Positions 27,247 to 35,685 of a stretch of 64,000 nucleotides of DNA are shown here, in pieces. Position 1 is the first letter of the stretch, and each line of letters opens with the position of its first letter. Below the pieces are notes generated by a model, which was not told the DNA's origin, did not search any database, and saw only the letters and a program-made list of their open reading frames with translations. A program made the position numbers and the translations under genes. Source of the DNA: an uncultured Parabacteroides sp. (GTDB taxonomy: Bacteria; Bacteroidota; Bacteroidia; Bacteroidales; Tannerellaceae); assembly GCF_905196875.1 (NCBI RefSeq), contig NZ_CAJJWO010000025.1:1-64000 (forward strand), written 5' to 3'.

Positions 27247-28410
27247 TCACTTATTTATATCCAGCTTATCTACCTCTTTTCCATCCTGGTCGAGTATCTT
27301 TATGCTAAGTTTATTATTTTGGGCTTCAGCTTTTAAGACCGTATTATTAGAGTTTACAATAACCGGGAACTTAACGCCATCTTTCGCTTCATTGCGGATA
27401 TATTGGTGAAGGTGTCCACAAAGCATAATATCGACATTCGCATTATTGAGCAGGGGGATAAACTTCTCTTTCACCTCCTGGTCGCCGTGCCATCCTCCGA
27501 ATGGTGGTATGTGGCAAACAACCACTTTAAAAGGAGCTTCCTTATACTCCTTGCTTTCCAATACCTTTGCCAGCCATTCAGCCTGCTCCGTACGATACTG
27601 GTCGTAGACCGTGATTCCGGCATACTCGAGATCGGTATCCGGTTTATCCTCCCCGCTATCCAGTATGACAAAACAAACCGGTCCCTGGCGAAACATATAA
27701 TAGATATGATCTTGTCCGGGTGAAAAATAATTCTGGAAAGCCGTAGCAAAAGAACCTCGTGTTTCATGATTTCCGCGAGTATAATACATTGGCAACTCTG
27801 AAGCAAAAAGTTCCGTTGCCTTACTCATAAATCCGTCAAAGATCTCTTTCTCGCTGTTGAAAATAGAAACCATATCGCCGTTAAACAAGAACAAGTCGGT
27901 CGCTTTCAGATCGCAATGAGACACCAACTTCTCCAGCATATCGCTTTTACCATGTATATCGTTGACCATGGCAAAGTTCACCGTTTGCTTACCGTGATCG
28001 CTGGTTTTAAATACGAGCGGCTTTTTCATATATACGTCTGTCGCCGCCACATTTCCATATATAACCCGCCAACCCTGATGACTCAAAACTTCTTGCGAAT
28101 ACACACGATAACTGTAACGCGTTCCGGGCTCCAGTCCTTTCAGGTGGACGGCATGAACCGTAGAAGTCAGTTTTATTCCGTTCTTCGCATTAAACACCTT
28201 GGGCCGTTCAGTCTGATAGAAATGTGTACCGTCGTCGGGAGCAAGTTCCACCCAACCTATCGAGGGTTTATTGACAGTCCAAACAATAGTAACTTCGTTC
28301 TCACCCAGATTTTGCAGATACGGGGCATGAGTGATCCGGATGTCTTCCTGGGCAAAGAGAGAGAGATTGATCAATAAAGATAGAAAGAATAGGAGACTGA
28401 TTTTCTTCAT
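27247..28410 (-). CDS. Secreted purple-acid-phosphatase-like metallophosphoesterase
   Basis: 387 residues. The signal peptide covers about 1-21 (LINLSLFAQ). A fibronectin-III-like N-terminal domain typical of purple acid phosphatases spans about 25-135. The calcineurin-like catalytic domain follows with all metal ligands visible: Asp151-x-His153, Asp179 in NGD, GNHE (213-216), His300 and GHLH (332-335). It should hydrolyse phosphomonoesters or diesters in the periplasm or at the surface; the substrate is unknown. It has its own -7 box (28443-28450), and a terminator separates it from the SusD gene upstream, so it is not clearly part of that PUL. Confidence 0.88.
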   Translation of the reverse strand: MKKISLLFFLSLLINLSLFAQEDIRITHAPYLQNLGENEVTIVWTVNKPSIGWVELAPDDGTHFYQTERPKVFNAKNGIKLTSTVHAVHLKGLEPGTRYSYRVYSQEVLSHQGWRVIYGNVAATDVYMKKPLVFKTSDHGKQTVNFAMVNDIHGKSDMLEKLVSHCDLKATDLFLFNGDMVSIFNSEKEIFDGFMSKATELFASELPMYYTRGNHETRGSFATAFQNYFSPGQDHIYYMFRQGPVCFVILDSGEDKPDTDLEYAGITVYDQYRTEQAEWLAKVLESKEYKEAPFKVVVCHIPPFGGWHGDQEVKEKFIPLLNNANVDIMLCGHLHQYIRNEAKDGVKFPVIVNSNNTVLKAEAQNNKLSIKILDQDGKEVDKLDINK

Positions 28411-28442
28411 GGCATATTGTTATTTAGTTTTTTCCTTATCTG

Positions 28443-28450
28443 CAAAGATA
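28443..28450 (-). promoter_or_regulatory. Bacteroidota -7 box for the metallophosphoesterase
   Basis: Minus-strand TATCTTTG matches TAnnTTTG, 32 nt before the start codon at 28410. Confidence 0.6.
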
Positions 28451-28496
28451 ATTGCTTCTGTTGGGCCGGCAAATACCATACCGGTTTATTCGCAAA

Positions 28497-28528
28497 AAAG
28501 GTCGTTTCCTCATTCGGAAACGACCTTT
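28497..28528 (-). terminator. Intrinsic terminator after SusD of the switchable pair
   Basis: AAAGGTCGTTTCC pairs with GGAAACGACCTTT around a 6-nt loop. On the minus strand it is followed by a run of T. It lies 30 nt after the SusD stop. Confidence 0.85.
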
Positions 28529-28557
28529 ACTTCTATTTTCTTATTAAATATAACCTA

Positions 28558-30213
28558 TCATTGTCCGCTGAAAGGATTCTGATCTGAACTACTGATTGCT
28601 TCATTGTTTGCCATTTCCAGCTCAGGGATCTGGCATAAGAAACGATAGTCGTTAGAATTAAGGAAGCCTTTCGGTTGTGCATCCGAAGCATTATAACCAT
28701 CCAAATACATCAATCCTGAGGCAAAATGACCGGCAAGATTAGCGGATGTAGATCCATAGCGGTATAACGGTTTCTGCAAACGAAGCAAATCATACATACC
28801 GGTAACACCTTCACCCAGCAGTTCTTTACGACGTTCCACATAGATAGCTTCCAGCAGTTCGTCTTTAGCTGTTGCTGTTGTCGGTTTTGCTACGTTACGT
28901 GCATTCTGCAAAGTTGTCAGGTAGGATAAAGCAGAAGCGCTGTTATTCAGGTTAGCTTCAGCTTCGGCCATGATCAACAACATTTCGGATGCACGCATCA
29001 ATGATAACTCAGGATATGTATTACCCATTGGAGCACCGTTGGCGTCACCATAGTATTTAAACTTATTATAAGCCCATTTTGCCTTAATTTCCTTATCACC
29101 GTTAGCTGTACGATGCCAGAACATGACAGGTTTTTCATCGGCATCCGTTACACCTTCTGTCTTTGTACATTTGGCTCCACGATAATCGCTTTCGTCAAAC
29201 ATATCTACATACTTCTGATCGACCAAGATGTTGATAAAGCTATAAATAGGACCTACCGTCATTGTTTCACCATAACTGGGATCCTGATTATACATATAGT
29301 TGAAAATACTGTTGGTGCTGACATTTGAAACGTTGGTAAATTTAACACCCCAAATAACTTCTTTACAACCATCAGTCAGCAGGTTATCGAAGCCACTATA
29401 CCATTCATCTTTTGTCATCAATGTGTTATATTTTTCATACACACCTTTTGCTTCATTCAGTGCATTCTGCCAATCGCCCATCACTTGATAAACACGTGCC
29501 AACTGAGCAGATACAACATCAGCATTGATACGCCACATATCCGTTCTCTCATAAGAAGCCAACAGACTTTTTGCTTCCTTCAAATCAGAAACGACCTGCT
29601 GATAACATTCTTCAACAGTAGAAAAAGCCTTAGAATCCGGGTCTTCAGAAGAAAGACGTAAGATAACGCCACGTTTATCCTTTGCTATAGCATAAGTCTG
29701 TTGATAGCAAATCAACAAATTAAAATAGCTAATACCACGCATTGCCAGACTTTGTCCTTTCAATATAGTCTTTTCAGTGTCTGTTCCGGTAGCCTCAGGC
29801 AGTGCATCGATAATTATATTTGCCTGGTTGATGATCTTATACATATTACTCCAGATACGCTTGGAATAATCACCGGTAGATTGTGCACGTTCCGGAGCAA
29901 AGTTATAACTGTTTTCAACCGAGCCACCATAGTTCTTCGTACTAAGGAAATCGGCACCAGCCAAATCATAAAACATCGCTAAACCGGCCATACCCGTATA
30001 ACAAGCATCATTCTGACTACCCGTTTCCGGTCCCATCAAAATAAAGCGGTAAGCTGAATTCAATGCCATATTCAAACCAGTAGTACTGGATGTTATGGTT
30101 TCTTCATCCACATTGGTAGATGAATTCGTCGTCAAATCATCGTTACAATTGCTCAAAGAGAATGCGAGAAGAGCAACTGCTGCAAATTTTACGGTTCTAT
30201 ATAATCTTTTCAT
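28558..30213 (-). CDS. SusD/RagB-family lipoprotein (switchable pair)
   Basis: 551 residues with a lipoprotein signal ending at Cys23 (LSNC). SusD features are the early TGLNMALNSAYR, the IWSNMYKIINQANIIID helix, QSLAMRGISYFNLL, MRASEMLLIMAEAEANL, and the VERRKELLGEGVTGMYDLLRLQKPL block. It is strongly similar in layout to the SusD at 34076-35668, including the N-terminal DDLTT..S and the C-terminal SNDYRF.CQIP..E. Together with the SusC upstream it would form one surface importer. Expression depends on the invertible promoter upstream of that susC. No CAZyme accompanies it, so the ligand cannot be inferred. Confidence 0.93.
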   Translation of the reverse strand: MKRLYRTVKFAAVALLAFSLSNCNDDLTTNSSTNVDEETITSSTTGLNMALNSAYRFILMGPETGSQNDACYTGMAGLAMFYDLAGADFLSTKNYGGSVENSYNFAPERAQSTGDYSKRIWSNMYKIINQANIIIDALPEATGTDTEKTILKGQSLAMRGISYFNLLICYQQTYAIAKDKRGVILRLSSEDPDSKAFSTVEECYQQVVSDLKEAKSLLASYERTDMWRINADVVSAQLARVYQVMGDWQNALNEAKGVYEKYNTLMTKDEWYSGFDNLLTDGCKEVIWGVKFTNVSNVSTNSIFNYMYNQDPSYGETMTVGPIYSFINILVDQKYVDMFDESDYRGAKCTKTEGVTDADEKPVMFWHRTANGDKEIKAKWAYNKFKYYGDANGAPMGNTYPELSLMRASEMLLIMAEAEANLNNSASALSYLTTLQNARNVAKPTTATAKDELLEAIYVERRKELLGEGVTGMYDLLRLQKPLYRYGSTSANLAGHFASGLMYLDGYNASDAQPKGFLNSNDYRFLCQIPELEMANNEAISSSDQNPFSGQ

Positions 30214-30228
30214 ACAGATCTATCTTAT

Positions 30229-33200
30229 TTAAAATGAAACTTGAATACCACACATATACACTCTTCTTGATCCCTGGATACCATTATCCGTATCCGTATT
30301 ACCATTATAGTTGTTACCCAGAACACCTGTTTCAGGTTCTGTATGACGTTTTGCAGCCGGACCGAAAGTCAGCAGGTTATCGCCTGTCAGATAAACACGA
30401 ACATTAGAAAGACCAGCCTTTGCAGTCAGGTTACGCGGCAATGTATATCCCAATGTCACGTTCCTCAAACGGATATAGTCGTTATCGAACAGATAGAAAT
30501 CAGAGTTCTTACGTGTTGCAGAATAATTGGAAGCCGACCAGCGCGGGAATTCAGCATTGTCACCCGGTTGCATCCATACTTTTCCGTCTACCAGATCCTG
30601 AATAACACCAACACCGTCACGAACCGTAGTACGCTCCAGATAAACATAGTCCCACATTCTGGCACCGAAAGAGGCATACCACATAAATGAGAAGTCGAAA
30701 TCTTTCAGTTTAAACGTATTTGTGATAGAACCAAAAGCCTTAGGTATTGCGGAACCACAATATTGATAATCCTTGGAAGACACATCTGAATAGTTTTCTG
30801 TTGTTTTCCAACCATTTTCACCATCGCGAACCCAGAAACGCATATTACCGTTTTCAGGATTTACACCAGCATTCTTCACCATGTAGAATTCAAAGATCGA
30901 ATGTCCTTCTTCCAGTTTATAGCCGGCACCACGGTTTTCATAGATATATGCTCCGTCCGGCAGATAAGTTACTTCATTCTTTACTGTAGACATGTTGAAA
31001 TCGATATTCCAGCGGAAATTCTTTTGCTGAATAGCAGTAGCTCCCAACGTGATTTCAACACCACGGTTACGGATATTACCTAAGTTGGTATTGTATCCTT
31101 CAGCATCACCTACCTGTGCAGACAGAGGCAAAGCCTTGTAGTACAACAAATCTTTCGAATTACGGGTATAAAATTCAACCGTACCGTTCAAACGGTTCAG
31201 GAAGGCGAAATCCAATGCTATATTATACTGTTCGTTACGCTCCCATTTCAATTTCGGAGTAGCGACAGTCTTCGGTTTGTAACCTGCCAGATCATATAAG
31301 TTAGCAGATGTATAATATCCCTGATAGCCATAGAAAATTTCATCATCCAATTTAGAAGAACCGTTACCTGTATTACGCGGGATCAGTTTGTCATTACCTG
31401 ATGTACCATAACTACCACGCAAAGATAAGTTATCGATCCATTTGATATCTTCCATGAATTTCTCTTTTGAGATACGCCAGGAAGCACCTACGGAGAAGAA
31501 GTTACCCCAACGGCTGTCTTTACTAAAACGGGAAGAACCGTCACGACGAATAGAACCCGACAGGTAATACTTATTCATCCAGTTATAATCGACTTTTCCG
31601 AAGAAAGATAATAATGAATAACAATCTCTTTTTGAATCGATGGCCCAGTTCTTTGTAGTAGAATTCAATTCATACATACCCATCTGCATGATACCTTCAC
31701 CATAACCATATTCATAATGTCTGTCGGTTGAGTAGAACTCCTGTCCCAACATTACATTGAAATTATGATCATTGACCGACTTATCCCAAGTCAGAATATT
31801 ATTCCAGGTAACAGATTGTGTTTTCCATGATTCATGAGTAGCAGAACCACCACTGGTCTTTACTGTTACACCATAAGGCTTCAACTGTCCATCACCATGA
31901 ATAGCAGAAGAATATTGATATCTGTTTTTCGTTATATCATCCAGATTAACGGCTGTCTTGAAGTTAATATTAAATGGTAATTTGAAATCTGCAAAATAGT
32001 GAGCAGTGATCATATTACCTGCGTAGTTGTCAAAATCTTCATCGTTCGGATTGTTCCAATAGTCACCACCATTCTGCAAAACATGAGAACCGAAGAAGTT
32101 TGCACTGTTCTCTCCGAAATCATAAATACGCTTTCCGGTTTTTTGAGAATAATACCAATCTGTATTATCTTCATTTCTCAAATAAGGAGAGTTTAACGAA
32201 TTAGAGAATACCAAAGCACGGTTTGCACCGGATACGTTCTGGCGATACTGGCTATATGCCAGGCTTCCACCCATGCTTAACCACTTTGTCAATTCAGTTG
32301 TTACACTGGCACGGAATGAATAACGTTTATAATACTGGTTATTAGCAAATCCCTTATCATTCAGATAAGACATAGAGGTGAAATAGTTAGTCTTACCGTC
32401 GGCAGTAGCACCACTCAGGTCGATACCGTAATCCTGGCGCAACTTGCGGGAGAATACGGAACCATACCAGTCGTAATCGCTTTCATCCCAAACCATTTCG
32501 AGATCCGGATTTACGTAACCATTACCGTTGCCGTCATGCAATACATAATTGGAAGCATCGCCGGTCCATTTAAACGGAGTTACATAAACAGTTTGTCCCT
32601 GAGAGTTGACACGCGGATTAACCATGTGACCCAGTACTGTCTGTGAAGCATAATCTCCGGCAGCCTGTTTGTCCAGACCTTCCACATAATATTTATCATT
32701 ATAGATAGCACGCCATGTGTTTGTCAACTGCTCATACGGGTTGGCTTTTGTCGGGTTCTTTACCGCATTGTCGGAAGTACCCCAGGCACCACGGAAATTA
32801 ATCTGAGGTTTACCAATTTTACCTTTCTTTGTCGTGATCACAACGACACCGTTTGCAGCACGTGAACCATACAAAGAAGCTGCAGCAGCATCCTTCAATA
32901 CAGTCATAGATTCAATATCGGACGGAGCCAATGTAGAAATGCTGCCATCATAAGGCATACCGTCCACAATATACAACGGGGTTGTCTGTCCTGACATAGA
33001 ACTGATACCACGTATCTGGATACGAGTTTCTCCACCCGGGTTACCTTCATTGTTAGAAACATTTACACCGGCGCTCATACCCTGCAATGCCTCCGTGAAG
33101 CTGGTTGCTGAAATCTTTTCCAGTTGATCGGACTTTACTACGGAAGCAGAACCTGTAAATGAGGACTTTTTTGCTGTACCATAAGCAACAACTACGACCT

Positions 33201-33558
33201 CATCCAAATCCTGAGTATCGCTTGTCAACTTTACTTTTATTGAACTTTGTCCATTCCAAACAACCTCCTGTGTCTGTAATCCGACAAAAGAAACAACAAG
33301 AACATTTCCTTTTTGAATACCATCTAATACGAAATTACCATCCATATCCGTAATAGTACCATAGGAAGTTCCTTTGATAGAGATAGAGGCACCGGCAACC
33401 GGTCCCATTTCATCCTCAACAAAACCTGTAACTTTGTTTTTCTGCTGCGTGATCGTAGCACCTAATGAGGTCGGAATCACAACGGCATTAATAGTCCCGG
33501 CTGAACCAAATACAGTAGCCAGAAGCAATGCCTTAACCAGTCTCGAGTTTGTCAACAT
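30229..33558 (-). CDS. SusC/RagA-family TonB-dependent transporter (switchable pair)
   Basis: 1109 residues. A signal peptide (about 1-25) leads directly into a carboxypeptidase-regulatory-like domain (about 42-118). There is no STN domain, so FecR signalling is not expected. A TonB-box-like LDEVVVVAYGTAKK, the plug (LQGMSAGVNV, IRGISSMSGQTTPLYIVDGMPYDG) and the barrel follow, ending in QVSF. It is a close relative of the SusC at 35686-39003, from the signal peptide to the last strand. The only recognisable promoter upstream is on the invertible segment 33721-34012, which now faces away. In the orientation read here this pair is predicted to be off or low. Confidence 0.94.
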   Translation of the reverse strand: MLTNSRLVKALLLATVFGSAGTINAVVIPTSLGATITQQKNKVTGFVEDEMGPVAGASISIKGTSYGTITDMDGNFVLDGIQKGNVLVVSFVGLQTQEVVWNGQSSIKVKLTSDTQDLDEVVVVAYGTAKKSSFTGSASVVKSDQLEKISATSFTEALQGMSAGVNVSNNEGNPGGETRIQIRGISSMSGQTTPLYIVDGMPYDGSISTLAPSDIESMTVLKDAAAASLYGSRAANGVVVITTKKGKIGKPQINFRGAWGTSDNAVKNPTKANPYEQLTNTWRAIYNDKYYVEGLDKQAAGDYASQTVLGHMVNPRVNSQGQTVYVTPFKWTGDASNYVLHDGNGNGYVNPDLEMVWDESDYDWYGSVFSRKLRQDYGIDLSGATADGKTNYFTSMSYLNDKGFANNQYYKRYSFRASVTTELTKWLSMGGSLAYSQYRQNVSGANRALVFSNSLNSPYLRNEDNTDWYYSQKTGKRIYDFGENSANFFGSHVLQNGGDYWNNPNDEDFDNYAGNMITAHYFADFKLPFNINFKTAVNLDDITKNRYQYSSAIHGDGQLKPYGVTVKTSGGSATHESWKTQSVTWNNILTWDKSVNDHNFNVMLGQEFYSTDRHYEYGYGEGIMQMGMYELNSTTKNWAIDSKRDCYSLLSFFGKVDYNWMNKYYLSGSIRRDGSSRFSKDSRWGNFFSVGASWRISKEKFMEDIKWIDNLSLRGSYGTSGNDKLIPRNTGNGSSKLDDEIFYGYQGYYTSANLYDLAGYKPKTVATPKLKWERNEQYNIALDFAFLNRLNGTVEFYTRNSKDLLYYKALPLSAQVGDAEGYNTNLGNIRNRGVEITLGATAIQQKNFRWNIDFNMSTVKNEVTYLPDGAYIYENRGAGYKLEEGHSIFEFYMVKNAGVNPENGNMRFWVRDGENGWKTTENYSDVSSKDYQYCGSAIPKAFGSITNTFKLKDFDFSFMWYASFGARMWDYVYLERTTVRDGVGVIQDLVDGKVWMQPGDNAEFPRWSASNYSATRKNSDFYLFDNDYIRLRNVTLGYTLPRNLTAKAGLSNVRVYLTGDNLLTFGPAAKRHTEPETGVLGNNYNGNTDTDNGIQGSRRVYMCGIQVSF

Positions 33559-33720
33559 AAGCTAAAATTACAATTAAACGATTAAACCTATTTTAACTAC
33601 GCGATAGTGTTCACAAATACTCCGATTTGATTTAAAATAAGAGACTGACTTTCTGAACATTTAATACTAACGCGAAAATACTTGGCTCTCAGAAAAGCAT
33701 TCAAACACTCTAATTAAATG

Positions 33721-33747
33721 CCATAGTCTCTATAGAACTATTGTATT
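33721..33747 (+). repeat. Left inverted repeat of the invertible promoter
   Basis: 27 bp, core TAGTCTCTATAGAACTATTG, perfectly inverted relative to 33986-34012. Similarity extends 4 bp outward with one mismatch. Confidence 0.85.
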
Positions 33748-33969
33748 ATTTTTAGGAGAAAACAGGTTTTGTTAAATTCTTGAAATATGCATAAATATGC
33801 GAAAATATTTATTTTGTTTCTGTTTGTGTTGATATGTTCATGATAATAAACAGTTTGAGTTTGTTTTTTATATAATACACTTCTTATATCTTCTTTGTAT
33901 TGTTTGTGTTAAAATTCTTAACTGGTAACATTTTAACGGTATAATTAAACTCAAATTAAATAATATTGC

Positions 33970-33977
33970 TATATTTG
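33970..33977 (+). promoter_or_regulatory. -7 box inside the invertible segment
   Basis: TATATTTG, identical to the box of the fixed paralogous pair at 39197-39204 but here on the opposite strand to the genes it is thought to serve. Confidence 0.7.
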
Positions 33978-33985
33978 CCCTCTGG

Positions 33986-34012
33986 AATACAATAGTTCTA
34001 TAGAGACTATGG
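33986..34012 (-). repeat. Right inverted repeat of the invertible promoter
   Basis: 27-bp exact reverse complement of 33721-33747. The first base after the repeat on each inner side already differs, so the edges are sharp. Confidence 0.85.
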
Positions 34013-34028
34013 TATTCATGACAAAAAA

Positions 34029-34050
34029 AAGGAGCTCCTAAAAGCTCCTT
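34029..34050. terminator. Intrinsic terminator between SusD (fixed pair) and the invertible segment
   Basis: AAGGAGCT (34029-34036) pairs with AGCTCCTT (34043-34050). A run of 8 A just left of it gives the U-run for the minus-strand SusD transcript. It would also meet plus-strand transcripts from the OFF-oriented promoter before they enter susD antisense. Confidence 0.8.
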
Positions 34051-34075
34051 CTTACTATAAATAGCAATCTAGTTC

Positions 34076-35668
34076 TTACTGCCCGCTCCAGGGATTCTGA
34101 TCAGCCTCTGAGATTGCATCGTTATTAAGGATTTCCATTTGAGGAATCTGACAGAAAAAACGGTAATCATTCGATTCAAGAATTCCCATCGGTTGAGGAT
34201 CACTGACATTATATCCATTCAAGTATTGCATACCCCATACATAATGCCCGGCAGGATTTGCTGTCGTTTCACCATAACGAACCAGTCTCTTCTGCAAACG
34301 AACCAGATCATAAAAACCAGCCTGTCCTTCACAAATCAATTCTTTACGACGTTCTTTGTAGATATCTTCTAATAATGCATCCCCACCACTATTGGTTGTC
34401 GGAGTCGCATTACGTGCTACCTGTAAACGATTCAATAAAGTAAGAGCCTCTCCTGTACTACCTTTCTGTGCAGCAGCCTCTGCCATGATCAGCAGCATTT
34501 CAGCTCCACGCATCAAGCACACTTCAGGACGGGTAGCACTTTGGATCACACTTCCTCCATCTTCTCCATAATGTTTATACTTATCAAAGGCCCATTTTGT
34601 ATTGATTTCTTTGTTTGCATTCTTGGTTCGTTTCCAGAACTGATAGCGGTCTTCCTTTTCTTCAAACAATTTCACAAACTGCTCATCCACAAAATAATCC
34701 AGGAAAGAATAAATCGGTCCATCCGCATAACCTTCACCATAACTTTCGTCCTGATTGTACCAGAAGTTAAACTGCGTACTACCTCCCAGGTTGTTATCGG
34801 CTGTATACTTCATCGCCCAAACCACTTCCTGATAATTACCACTGATCATATCGTCGAAACCTGAACGATATTGTTCACGCGTCATCAGTTGACTATGATT
34901 ATCATAGACTATTTTAGCTTCATTGTAAGCACCTTCCCAATTTTGCATCACCAGATACACACGAGCCAAAATACCGGAGCAGATCTCCGAATTAATCAAC
35001 CACATATCTGTCGGAGCGTAATCAGAAAGTAATGACTTTGCAGTAGTCAGATCAGATACGATCTGGGTGTATATTTCTTCTACGGTTGAAAAGCCTTTAT
35101 GAGCCTCATCAGTGGAAGATGTACGCAAAATCACCCCCCGTTTGTTTTTTGCAATAACATACGTTTGCTGATAATTTTGGATCAAATGAAAATATTGAAG
35201 CCCGCGCATAGCCAACGCTTGTCCTTTGATATGCTTCTTTTGTGTTTCATCACCGCTGGCATTATCCACATTGGTCAGGATAATATTAGCACGGTTGATC
35301 ACGTTATAGCACATCGACCATATCTTGGATGCATTCCCATCCGCCTGAGTCTTTGAGTTCGAATATTGATAAGCCGTTACCTGGTCGCCACCCATATTAG
35401 TATGGCTCACGATATCCGCACCTCCTGCATCGACATACATCTGGAAGCCCGGAAGCCCGGCATATACACGATCGCCTTTATCCGTATTAAAATACAACTG
35501 TTTATACGCCGAGGTCAATACTTTTTCCAGCTGGGATATATTCTCGAGCACATCCGTATCATTCACTTTCACATACGAACTGGTTGTCAGATCGTCATCA
35601 CATCCTGTTAGGGTAAAACCTACAAAAGCGAGGGACAGGAAGGATATGTTTATAAATAATCTTTTCAT
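34076..35668 (-). CDS. SusD/RagB-family lipoprotein (fixed pair)
   Basis: 530 residues with a lipoprotein signal at Cys23 (LTGC). The layout closely follows the SusD at 28558-30213: DDLTTSS, QLEKVLTSAYKQLY, IWSMCYNVINRANIIL, GQALAMRGLQYFHL, MRGAEMLLIMAEAAAQ and KERRKELICEGQAGFYDLVRLQKRL. It should be the surface lid of the SusC encoded 17 nt upstream. The two SusD proteins look like products of a tandem duplication of a susC-susD unit that have since diverged, which may give different ligand preferences. No enzyme is encoded with them. Confidence 0.93.
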   Translation of the reverse strand: MKRLFINISFLSLAFVGFTLTGCDDDLTTSSYVKVNDTDVLENISQLEKVLTSAYKQLYFNTDKGDRVYAGLPGFQMYVDAGGADIVSHTNMGGDQVTAYQYSNSKTQADGNASKIWSMCYNVINRANIILTNVDNASGDETQKKHIKGQALAMRGLQYFHLIQNYQQTYVIAKNKRGVILRTSSTDEAHKGFSTVEEIYTQIVSDLTTAKSLLSDYAPTDMWLINSEICSGILARVYLVMQNWEGAYNEAKIVYDNHSQLMTREQYRSGFDDMISGNYQEVVWAMKYTADNNLGGSTQFNFWYNQDESYGEGYADGPIYSFLDYFVDEQFVKLFEEKEDRYQFWKRTKNANKEINTKWAFDKYKHYGEDGGSVIQSATRPEVCLMRGAEMLLIMAEAAAQKGSTGEALTLLNRLQVARNATPTTNSGGDALLEDIYKERRKELICEGQAGFYDLVRLQKRLVRYGETTANPAGHYVWGMQYLNGYNVSDPQPMGILESNDYRFFCQIPQMEILNNDAISEADQNPWSGQ

Positions 35669-35685
35669 AAATATCTTTTTTGCAT

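Larger units (their letters stand above)
33721..34012. promoter_or_regulatory. Invertible promoter segment (292 bp), OFF orientation for the downstream susC
   Basis: Two perfect 27-bp inverted repeats enclose 238 bp of AT-rich, non-coding DNA. The only TAnnTTTG box inside is TATATTTG at 33970-33977 on the plus strand, with a predicted transcript start just inside the right repeat. In this orientation it points to the terminator at 34029-34050 and away from susC at 33558. Flipping would put the box at about 33756-33763 on the minus strand, 198 nt from the susC ATG; the fixed paralogue has the same octamer 182-194 nt from its start. This is the layout of site-specifically inverted phase-variable promoters of Bacteroidales. 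No invertase gene lies in the window. Confidence 0.85.
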
